A DNA stretch of 50,354 nt from Bacteroidales bacterium (lineage in GTDB: Bacteria > Bacteroidota > Bacteroidia > Bacteroidales > P3), in NCBI GenBank assembly GCA_017645585.1, contig JAGCOF010000008.1:1-50354 (forward strand), written 5' to 3'. Positions 43,306 through 50,354 of the stretch are shown one piece after another (the stretch's first letter is position 1; every line of letters begins with the position of its first letter). Below the pieces are notes generated by a model. That model worked only from the letters and a program-made list of their open reading frames with translations. It searched no databases and was not told the origin of the DNA. The position numbers and the translations under genes are program-made.

Positions 43306-44880
43306 CTACCTCGGGCGCAGGACCACGAAGGGCACCAGGCACTCTTCCATCGAGATGCCGCCGTGCTGGAAGGTGTTCATGTAGTACTTCACATACTCGT
43401 TGTAGTTGTTCGGGTAGGCGAAGAAGTCGCCCTGGTGGCAGAAGATGTAGGGGCTCGTCAGGTGGCGGCGGGGCAGGAAGAGACGCGCGGGGTCCTTCAC
43501 CTCGAACACCTCCTTGGGGTTGTAGTCCAGCAGGCGGCCCTGCTTGTAGCGCAGGTTGACGCTGATGTCGCGGTCGCCCTTGACGCGCACAGGGCGGTCG
43601 ATGCGCACACTGCCGTGGTCGGTCGTAATCACCACATTCACATCACGCTCGCTCAGCGCCTGCAGCATCTCCATCAGCGGCGAGTGCTCGAGCCACGAGA
43701 GGGTCAGCGAGCGGTAGGCCCGCTCGTTCTCGGCCAGCTCGCGCACAATGTCGCTGTCGGTGCGGGCATGCGAAAGCATGTCGATGAAGTTGTAGATGAT
43801 GACATTCAGCGGCGACCGCATCAACTCGGGCAGCCGGTCCACCAACTTCTTGCCATACTGCGCGTTGAGCACCTTGTTGTAGGTGTGCTTCAGCCCCAGG
43901 CCGTGACGGCGCAGGTTCTCGTCGAGCAGCTCGTTCTCGTATTGGTTCTTCCACCCCTCCTCGTCTTCGTTGACCCAATACTGCGGGTACTTGCGTTCAA
44001 TCTCGCTGGGCATCAGGCCGGCGAACATGGCATTGCGGGCAAACTGCGTGGTGGTGGGCAGGATGGTGTAGTACATCTCGTCGCGCTCCACGCGGAAATA
44101 CTGCTCCACCAGCGGCTGCACGAACTTCCATTGGTCGTAGCGGAAATTGTCGATGACAATCAGGAAGGTGGTCGATGGCTGGTTAGCGGCAGCCTGAGAC
44201 TGACCGCCCAGCAGCGGGAAGAGCCACTGCTGCAGCACGGTCTGGCTCATGGCGGGCTTCTCTTCGCGGCCGCCGAGCCACTCGAGGCAGTGGTCCTCAT
44301 AGAAGCGGCAGAACTGCGCATTGGCCTCGCGCTTCTGCGAGAGGAATATCTCGTGGATATTGTCGTCTTCGGTGCCGGCCAGCTCCAGGTCCCAATAGAC
44401 CAGGCGGCGGTACATCTCCTTCCACTCCTCGGCGTCCATGCGGTCGCCCAGCTGCATGCCGATTTCGCGGAACTGCTGTTGGTAGTCCATCGTGCTGCGC
44501 TCGCTCTGCAGACGGCGCAACTCGGTGTGCTTCTTCACCGTGAGCAGTATCTGGTTGGGGTTGACGGGCTTGATGAGGTAGTCGCTGATTTTGCCGCCGA
44601 GGGCGTCCTCCATAATGTGCTCCTCCTCGCTCTTGGTGATCATCACCACCGGCAGCTGCGGCCAGCGCTGCTTGATGGTGCGCAGCGTGTCGATGCCGCT
44701 CAAGCCGGGCATCTGCTCGTCGAGGAACACCAGGTCCACCTGGCCACCGGCTTCCAACTCGTCGAGGGCGTCGCGGCCCGACTGTACGGGCACCACACGG
44801 TAGCCCTTCTCCTCCAGGAAAAGTATATGGGGCTTCAGCAGATCAATCTCGTCATCGGCCCAAAGAATTGTCACTTCCAT
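43306..44880 (-). CDS. porX: T9SS response regulator PorX (receiver plus PglZ domain)
   Basis: PorX is the two-component response regulator that, with the PorY kinase and sigma factor SigP, controls T9SS genes in Porphyromonas; its PglZ domain is a phosphodiesterase. The 524 residues contain an N-terminal receiver (about 1-125; ADDE acidic pocket, phospho-acceptor D54 in VFLDEQMPG, conserved K in LIKPVNP), a helical linker, and a PglZ domain with IVIDNFRYDQW (D244), the candidate catalytic threonine in LPTTTQFARN (276-278), VVITTDHGSVR and FQHGGISMEE (metal ligands). All key residues are present. The porY and sigP genes are not in the window. It lies 131 bases after the large cargo gene. Confidence 0.95.
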   Translation of the reverse strand: MEVTILWADDEIDLLKPHILFLEEKGYRVVPVQSGRDALDELEAGGQVDLVFLDEQMPGLSGIDTLRTIKQRWPQLPVVMITKSEEEHIMEDALGGKISDYLIKPVNPNQILLTVKKHTELRRLQSERSTMDYQQQFREIGMQLGDRMDAEEWKEMYRRLVYWDLELAGTEDDNIHEIFLSQKREANAQFCRFYEDHCLEWLGGREEKPAMSQTVLQQWLFPLLGGQSQAAANQPSTTFLIVIDNFRYDQWKFVQPLVEQYFRVERDEMYYTILPTTTQFARNAMFAGLMPSEIERKYPQYWVNEDEEGWKNQYENELLDENLRRHGLGLKHTYNKVLNAQYGKKLVDRLPELMRSPLNVIIYNFIDMLSHARTDSDIVRELAENERAYRSLTLSWLEHSPLMEMLQALSERDVNVVITTDHGSVRIDRPVRVKGDRDISVNLRYKQGRLLDYNPKEVFEVKDPARLFLPRRHLTSPYIFCHQGDFFAYPNNYNEYVKYYMNTFQHGGISMEECLVPFVVLRPR

Positions 44881-44960
44881 AGTCTTGCTAATTTACCACC
44901 ATAACGGCGAAACGCCCGTTTTGGTATCTGCGCGGAGTTCTTTTTTCCACACAAGCAAGC

Positions 44961-44990
44961 ACAAAGGGCCACAACATTGCGGCCCTTTGT
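44961..44990. terminator. Hairpin between the T9SS cargo gene and porX
   Basis: ACAAAGGGCC (44961-44970) and GGCCCTTTGT (44981-44990) form a perfect 10-base stem around ACAACATTGC. It lies just after the cargo gene's stop on the minus strand. No run of T follows on that strand, so termination efficiency is uncertain. Confidence 0.6.
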
Positions 44991-45011
44991 ACTTGTTTTC
45001 GACATCTGACA

Positions 45012-48000
45012 CTATTTCTTCACCAGCTTGAGGTAGTAGGTCTGGAGGCTGTTGCCGTCACGCACCTTGAGGCGCACGATGTAGGTGCCCGAGGGCAGGG
45101 AGGCTACGTTGAAACGTTCGCTGTCACGGTGCAGCGCCATCTGGCGGCCGTGCATGTCCAGCACCGCCACCTCGGTCACCTCGTCCTTGGCGCCTGTCAC
45201 CCTCACCTCGCCCGTCGTCGGGTTGGGCTGCAGGGCTGGCAGTGCTCCCATATCACCCTTCAGTCCGGGGCCGCCCTTCTCTCCTTGCGACTTTGCCCCT
45301 ATCGTTTCTCTAAGTTCATCTGCCGTGACACAATAGGTATACTTGCACAATTTATCCTCGCAGCACATAATGACATGGAAGCACAGCTCCTCGCCGTCGG
45401 CTGCCAGCTGTGTCAGCAGCGCCATATCGAGCATCCCCGTGCCCGTCATGATGCCGGTCGTACCGTCATAGTTGTAGCCTGTAATCATCGGCGGCTCCGA
45501 GTAGACGGCTAAGACGTTGCCGCACTCTGAGGGCAGATTGATTTTGAATCCGTAGAATACCACCGCATCGCTGGCAGGCTCTTGCAGGCGCCACAGGTCC
45601 ATCTCCCTTATCGTCACCTCGCAGTCGGTCACGGGCAGGCTGACGCTGAACTTCTTGACACATCCGAGGCAGTGAGTGTCCACCAGCTGCAGCAGCACGC
45701 TCATCGGCTCGAGCGACGACACCGTCAACTTGATAGTGTAATCCTCGCAGTCCCCGTCAGGCAACGGCGGCCAGGGGGCGCCCGTCTGCGCCACCTGCAC
45801 GTTGGCGTCCACCGAGAGCACCTTCAGTGTGTCGAAGCAGAAGTCGCCGCCCGAGTTATTGCAAATAGTCAGTATTACAGTATATATCAGCTTACAACCC
45901 TCTTTTATGTTTGGTTCAATCTTTGCCACCGTCACTGCTATCCCCTCGCAGTCGCAGACCGGTTTCGAGGTGATGGTCAGGTCGGGCGAGGTCTCGCTGC
46001 AGTTGCCGTTCTGGTAGGTGACATCCAGGTGGTGGGTGCCGAAGCTCACTGGCAGCACCAGCGGCAAGCCGTAGTAGACACCCGAGCCAAAGGACACCTG
46101 TGTATTGTCGCGCCACCATTCCCAGCCCACCATCTGCGTGGTGTTGGTCAGGCCGTAGACGGGCAACTCGTAGTTTCCCTTGCACTTTTCATAGCAGCCT
46201 GTCAGCAGGGCGTCGAAGTCCGGCTGGCGCTCGATAAGGATGGAGTCCGCTCCCGAGGGGCAGCCGTCGGAGGGGTCATAGTAGTAGGCTTTGGCATAGC
46301 CGTAGGTGTAATATTGTGTGGTAGCGCCGACGGTGCCGTTGCTCCAATGCAGGGTGCTGGTGGCGGGGTAGCCCGAGGCCACAAGGTCTACAGGTCCATT
46401 GCCGAGACATTGGTTGGCGCCGAAGGCCAGCGTGGGCGCTGCCGCCGGCGTGCGGACATTGATGGTCTGTGTGACCTGCGTGGAACAGCTGTTGCTGCCT
46501 GTGACGGTCAGTGTGGCCGTATAGATACCGACAACAGAAGCCGCAAAACTGATGGACGGGGTTGCTGCCGTGGGAACTACAGTGTTGTTAGGATCTAAAA
46601 CAGACCAAGTATAGGTCACATTTCCCACCGAATTATGCACCGTGCCGTCCAAGGTCACTGTCTCGCCCACGCAGCACTCGGCCTGATCCGTGCGGATACG
46701 CGCCGTCGGCACGTTGAGAAAGCCCACATACCCCGTAGCCTCCTTCTTACAGTAGTTGCTGTTAGTCGCCATGGCATAATAGTTGTCTGGGTATTGCACC
46801 GCATGGGGATTGTTGTCAATTGCCGGTATTCCTCCCACCGCGCACCACTGATAAGTTGTATTTATAATGTTTGGCATAAATGTAACATCATTGTTATTGC
46901 CGGGACATACAGATGGTGTAGTGGGATCTAAATATGCACCAGAGAAAGGATTGAGATGAGAATTAATAAAAAATGGCGATGAGGTATATTGGCATCCGAT
47001 ATGATCTGTCACACTTGAAGTAACAAAATAAGGTAATGTATGGGGGTATTTAAATGTATGACAAATATACCCACCACTCGTTTCATAGGTGCTTCCATCA
47101 CTGAAATTCCATAGTGAAGAAGCAACCGTGCCACTGCTCAGCGTGGCGGTGAGTCCGATGGGAGTGTTGTCGCAAGTTTGGTGTTGGTGATTGGTATTGT
47201 CGGTGCTGATGCTTACGGTCCGCGAGGGCTTGCCAGCCGACACCGTCCCGATATAGCACGGCGTGGCAAGGACGGTGCTCCCCACTTGCGTCAAGTAGAC
47301 TTCATAGTCGCATGTCGTACTGGCATAGAACGTCGGCACATTGTAGACATACGATTCCTGCGAGGCGGTGAAAAAAACAGGCTCAATAAGACCGCTACAT
47401 AGGTTTTTTACATCAAGGTATACCATCATGCTGGCATCAAGGTACTTTGAATGATTGTCAATGACAATCTTGTCACAGTCCCTGTTGAGTGTAAAGTTGG
47501 GCAGGAAGTCCACCATGAAGGAGGTCTCGCCTTTTTCGCAATCTTGAGGAAGCATCGGATCCGAACCATGAGCCTTAACGGTATAGTATCCAATACTCCC
47601 TACCGCTATAACGACATTGCTATTATTGGTGCCGCTGGTGGATGCCACAGTGCCATTGCCCGTAACTGTCCAATAAAGGTAAAATGTTGGATTTGTGGCC
47701 GAGACCGTCATTGTGTGTGTGCAGTAGTCAAAGGTGCCATGTGTCACTATGAGTTCATCACAAACATTCATACTTCCTGACGATTTAGTGTGTAAGAGTG
47801 TTTCCGTGCATCCTGTTAAGGTGTTGGTGATTGTACATTCGTAGACACCATCGCCAAGTGAATTAAGTGTACTGCTTGTACCAACCACGGTGAAACTGCC
47901 GCCCAAAAGCGGTTTATAACGCCATACATAGGTACAATTGCTCTGGGTCGGCTGTATCGATAAAACAGATGTCCCCACAATATTCATCTCCGGGAACGAT

Positions 48001-50243
48001 GCCACCATCACCGTCTTGATGTCGGTGGAAAAATAGTCGCTATTTGTGCAATAGTTATAAGGGTTAAACGTCAGTTGTACCTCCTGCGTACCCGAAGACG
48101 TAAACGTGGGGGTGATCGAGGCAACACCTGTCTGAACACTGCCACAGGCTTCCCATATATAACCGGCAGAGTTTCCGCCAGATCCGCTATAAGTAGCGCT
48201 ATTTCCTTCACATACAACATCAGCACCCGAAATGCTCACCTGTGTGTTGTTTAGGGGTTCCACAATCTGCACCGTAGTCGTCTGTATATACATACCGCAC
48301 CATGTGCGTGTCAGGCTCACAGTGAAGGACTCCGGCAGTGTCACCTCGTTAAGGGCCAGCGTTACGCTGTTTTCCAGATGGCTCCCCTGCACCGAGGCAC
48401 AGTACTGCTTGTCGTTCTGTATACTCCACTCGTAGAGCATGCCAGCGGCGCGCTGGTCCGGCACCTCGGCATTGCCCCAGGTGATGACCGTATTGGGGCA
48501 GGCGGTGATGCTACTTGGCAGGGTCAGTGAGGCGGGCGTTAGTGCGCTGACGGTGTGCACATAGGGCGTGGTAGACATGCAGCCGAGCCGATGGTCGTAG
48601 TAGTAGACGTTTACATTACACACATCGGCTTGGTAGTCGATATTCACCTGGTCGCCAGAATATTGCTGCGGCGTGGCGGTGCTGCAAGCAGGCATCCACA
48701 CCAGGCTGTAGTCGGGGTTCGAGGGGGTGCCCGACAGGGCGATACCGCTGTAGGGACAGGCCGTGTGGGGGTTGTCGGGCGACAGGTCGGCCACCGTAGG
48801 AGGCGCGGGCGGATTCTTGACGGTCAGCACAAAGGTGGCGGGGCCGCAGTAGTCGGGGTGCTCCGCCGTTATCAGGTAGCGACCTGCCGAACTTAATGTC
48901 TCAATGTAGGTGGTGCCTGTGGTGGCGCTGCCCACCGGCTGGTTGCCGTTGTCCAGGGCGTAGACATGCCAGATGGCCGTCACCGCGGGGGCGGTGCTCA
49001 GCGTGCAGGGGTTGCCGAGGCACAGCTGCTCGTCGCCCGTGATGGCGAACTTGGGCTTCACCGTCACCGTCAGCGGCGCTGCCTCGTGGGGGCCGCAGTC
49101 GAGGAACTCGCAGCGGTAGCTGACCCGTATCGTGTAGGTGCCCGCCTGCAGGAAGATGATACGTGCCTCGTTGCCGTGGGTCACCATAGCATCGTCCACC
49201 CCGTTCAAGGGGGTAATCTCCCAATCGTACTTCGTAGAGCCGAAGAGCGGCAGGCGGTAGAGCACCGCCTCGCCCTCGCACACCTCGGTCTCGCCCTGGA
49301 TGGTGAGGCCCGAGTGTATGACGGGTATCTTGCGGCTCATCAGCACGGGGCAGGCCTCGTCGCAGAAGGTGCCGTCGAGGCCGAGGATTCCGTAGCCGTC
49401 GTGCGGACGGTCCCACTGCACGGTGGGCGAGGCTGTGCCCTGTCCACCGATGAGGGTGCCGCCGTCCACATACCAATAGTAGTCGCTGCACGTGGGGGCG
49501 TTTGCCGTGTAGGTTACCGTATCGCCCTCGCACACCGTGCCGTAGCATTTGAGGTCCAGCGACGTGCCATCCCTCACCTCTATCAGGAATGTCTCCTCGT
49601 CGTAGCAGCCGCAGTTGTTGTAGACGCGGTGGGTCACCACGTCGCCGTCGGCATAGCTGTCGAGGGTGAAGTTGGGCGTGCTGGTGGAGGAGGTGCTGCT
49701 GCCGGAGACCTGCCACAGGATACCCGCGATGTCGGCCCCCGGGGCCTGCGATTGGTCGAGGAACTCGATGATACCTTTAGGGCAGACGCGGATCACCTTG
49801 TCGCCGTTGGCGGTCACCGTGTAGGCAGGCAGTGTGGTGGCCACCGCCGTGGGGGCGTCGATCAGCTTCACCTGCACCGAGTAGGTACAGGTGGCGGTGC
49901 CGTTGCCATCGGTGTAGGTCGCCGTCACCACCAGCACTCCCCACTCGCCGCCGCCCCAGGTGACAGTCAGCTGGTCGCCCGAGGCGCTGTGCGACACGTC
50001 GCCCGTCACCGCCCAGCTGTAGGTCACCGTCTGGGAGGTGATGAAGTCGAGGTGCGCCGTGTAGGTCACGGTGCTGTTTTTGCAGGCCACCAGCAGGTCG
50101 TCGTACTCCTCTTCGGAATACAGGTCCTTGTAGTCGTAGATGCATACCGACTCGAAGTCGCCCAAAACGGTGATGTGACACTGCGCCCATGTGGCACCGA
50201 TGGTCATGAGCACGAGGCTCAACAGTAATACTACTCTTTTCAT
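45012..50243 (-). CDS. Large Ig/PKD-type surface protein with T9SS C-terminal sorting domain
   Basis: A 1743-residue exported protein (signal peptide ending ATWAQ). Most of it is a chain of Ig/PKD-like beta-sandwich modules marked by recurring NVTYTWSV, GTQEVQLTF and VCEGDTVTYT-type words and by many cysteines. Near the C-terminus are a DUF11-like part (about 1480-1640), a short collagen-like stretch (GEKGGPGLKGDMG) and a type A T9SS sorting domain (last ~75 residues: LQPNPTTGEVRV, VLDMHGRQM, LPSGTYIVRL, YYLKLVKK). It should cross the outer membrane by T9SS and be attached to the surface or released. Its base composition is mosaic, with an AT-richer middle. Its ATG overlaps the stop of the next gene upstream (ATGA). 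Confidence 0.9.
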   Translation of the reverse strand: MKRVVLLLSLVLMTIGATWAQCHITVLGDFESVCIYDYKDLYSEEEYDDLLVACKNSTVTYTAHLDFITSQTVTYSWAVTGDVSHSASGDQLTVTWGGGEWGVLVVTATYTDGNGTATCTYSVQVKLIDAPTAVATTLPAYTVTANGDKVIRVCPKGIIEFLDQSQAPGADIAGILWQVSGSSTSSTSTPNFTLDSYADGDVVTHRVYNNCGCYDEETFLIEVRDGTSLDLKCYGTVCEGDTVTYTANAPTCSDYYWYVDGGTLIGGQGTASPTVQWDRPHDGYGILGLDGTFCDEACPVLMSRKIPVIHSGLTIQGETEVCEGEAVLYRLPLFGSTKYDWEITPLNGVDDAMVTHGNEARIIFLQAGTYTIRVSYRCEFLDCGPHEAAPLTVTVKPKFAITGDEQLCLGNPCTLSTAPAVTAIWHVYALDNGNQPVGSATTGTTYIETLSSAGRYLITAEHPDYCGPATFVLTVKNPPAPPTVADLSPDNPHTACPYSGIALSGTPSNPDYSLVWMPACSTATPQQYSGDQVNIDYQADVCNVNVYYYDHRLGCMSTTPYVHTVSALTPASLTLPSSITACPNTVITWGNAEVPDQRAAGMLYEWSIQNDKQYCASVQGSHLENSVTLALNEVTLPESFTVSLTRTWCGMYIQTTTVQIVEPLNNTQVSISGADVVCEGNSATYSGSGGNSAGYIWEACGSVQTGVASITPTFTSSGTQEVQLTFNPYNYCTNSDYFSTDIKTVMVASFPEMNIVGTSVLSIQPTQSNCTYVWRYKPLLGGSFTVVGTSSTLNSLGDGVYECTITNTLTGCTETLLHTKSSGSMNVCDELIVTHGTFDYCTHTMTVSATNPTFYLYWTVTGNGTVASTSGTNNSNVVIAVGSIGYYTVKAHGSDPMLPQDCEKGETSFMVDFLPNFTLNRDCDKIVIDNHSKYLDASMMVYLDVKNLCSGLIEPVFFTASQESYVYNVPTFYASTTCDYEVYLTQVGSTVLATPCYIGTVSAGKPSRTVSISTDNTNHQHQTCDNTPIGLTATLSSGTVASSLWNFSDGSTYETSGGYICHTFKYPHTLPYFVTSSVTDHIGCQYTSSPFFINSHLNPFSGAYLDPTTPSVCPGNNNDVTFMPNIINTTYQWCAVGGIPAIDNNPHAVQYPDNYYAMATNSNYCKKEATGYVGFLNVPTARIRTDQAECCVGETVTLDGTVHNSVGNVTYTWSVLDPNNTVVPTAATPSISFAASVVGIYTATLTVTGSNSCSTQVTQTINVRTPAAAPTLAFGANQCLGNGPVDLVASGYPATSTLHWSNGTVGATTQYYTYGYAKAYYYDPSDGCPSGADSILIERQPDFDALLTGCYEKCKGNYELPVYGLTNTTQMVGWEWWRDNTQVSFGSGVYYGLPLVLPVSFGTHHLDVTYQNGNCSETSPDLTITSKPVCDCEGIAVTVAKIEPNIKEGCKLIYTVILTICNNSGGDFCFDTLKVLSVDANVQVAQTGAPWPPLPDGDCEDYTIKLTVSSLEPMSVLLQLVDTHCLGCVKKFSVSLPVTDCEVTIREMDLWRLQEPASDAVVFYGFKINLPSECGNVLAVYSEPPMITGYNYDGTTGIMTGTGMLDMALLTQLAADGEELCFHVIMCCEDKLCKYTYCVTADELRETIGAKSQGEKGGPGLKGDMGALPALQPNPTTGEVRVTGAKDEVTEVAVLDMHGRQMALHRDSERFNVASLPSGTYIVRLKVRDGNSLQTYYLKLVKK

Positions 50244-50354
50244 AAGACAATGATTTTTTGATGATACTTATTGTTGTGGGTCGTAATTTCGAGGAGATAG
50301 ACCCCTGCGGGGCAGCCCGTGAGGTCCACCAGGTCGCCGTCGACATGCAGCGGC
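50240..50354 (-). CDS. End of a second protein with a T9SS sorting domain (partial)
   Basis: Only the last 37 codons are visible, running off the window's right edge. They read DLTGCPAGVYLLEI, then KYHQKIIVL and stop, which is the typical end of a type A T9SS sorting domain (GxYLLEI followed by a lysine-containing last strand). The stop overlaps the ATG of the 1743-residue cargo gene as ATGA, so both cargos are translated from one transcript. Confidence 0.72.
   Translation of the reverse strand, partial: PLHVDGDLVDLTGCPAGVYLLEITTHNNKYHQKIIVL

Noticed and set aside
43363-44904. 513-residue open frame on the plus strand
   Set aside because: Antisense to porX, which has all its receiver and PglZ motifs.

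Overview
The window is a chromosomal segment of a GC-rich member of the Bacteroidota, most probably order Bacteroidales. Four things support this: promoters of the Bacteroidota form TTTG-N19-TAnnTTTG, a MurF-Alr fusion enzyme, type IX secretion (T9SS) genes (porX, porP/sprF, gldJ, and two proteins ending in a T9SS sorting domain), and families largely confined to this phylum (DUF2851, DUF4919, FISUMP, DUF6266-like). No transposase, integrase, phage gene, rRNA or CRISPR array is visible. Most genes are housekeeping or envelope genes. Many long antisense reading frames exist only because of the GC-rich codon use.

Layout. 1-2086: end of a DUF6266-like gene, radA, tRNA-Pro(GGG). 2213-15888 (all minus): porP/sprF, gldJ, an OstA/LptA-like protein, grpE, dnaJ, a DUF2851 protein, murF-alr, lon and a propeller/OmpA-like protein related to PorE. 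These are closely packed and combine T9SS, outer-membrane assembly, chaperone and protease, and cell-wall functions. 16399-19511 (plus): GH29 fucosidase lipoprotein overlapping an M23 peptidase. 19564-22001 (minus): DUF975 membrane protein, ornithine aminotransferase, FISUMP lipoprotein. 22119-23798 (plus): fused OppD-OppF ATPase. 23873-25540 (minus): DksA/TraR-like regulator, rimM, rpsP. 25874-27307 (plus): GlmM-type phosphohexomutase. 27370-36548 (minus): DUF4919 protein, PspC protein, M3 peptidase, thioredoxin-fold protein, mnmE, uvrA. 36548-42243 (minus): two distantly paralogous secreted proteins flanking an M48 protease that carries a C-terminal barrel-like region. 42398-43153 (plus): outer-membrane barrel. 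43306-50354 (minus): porX, a 1743-residue Ig/PKD-type T9SS cargo, and the end of a second T9SS cargo.

The most unusual signal is a set of short, dispersed, low-complexity repeats. They sit in frame inside otherwise normal conserved genes (radA, GH29, M23, oppDF, glmM-like, mnmE twice, uvrA), always at linkers or surface loops. The main class is purine-rich, built on words such as GTGGAGAGTGG and AAACGGAAAG, and gives peptides such as VESGKRKVES. Several copies have a matching pyrimidine-rich arm and can fold as hairpins. They recall the Rickettsia palindromic elements but differ in sequence. Separately, there are three tandem arrays with an exact 11-bp period between genes; two share one unit sequence although they lie 17 kb apart. 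I do not recognise a named family for either kind of repeat. All family names come from reading motifs; no database search was run.
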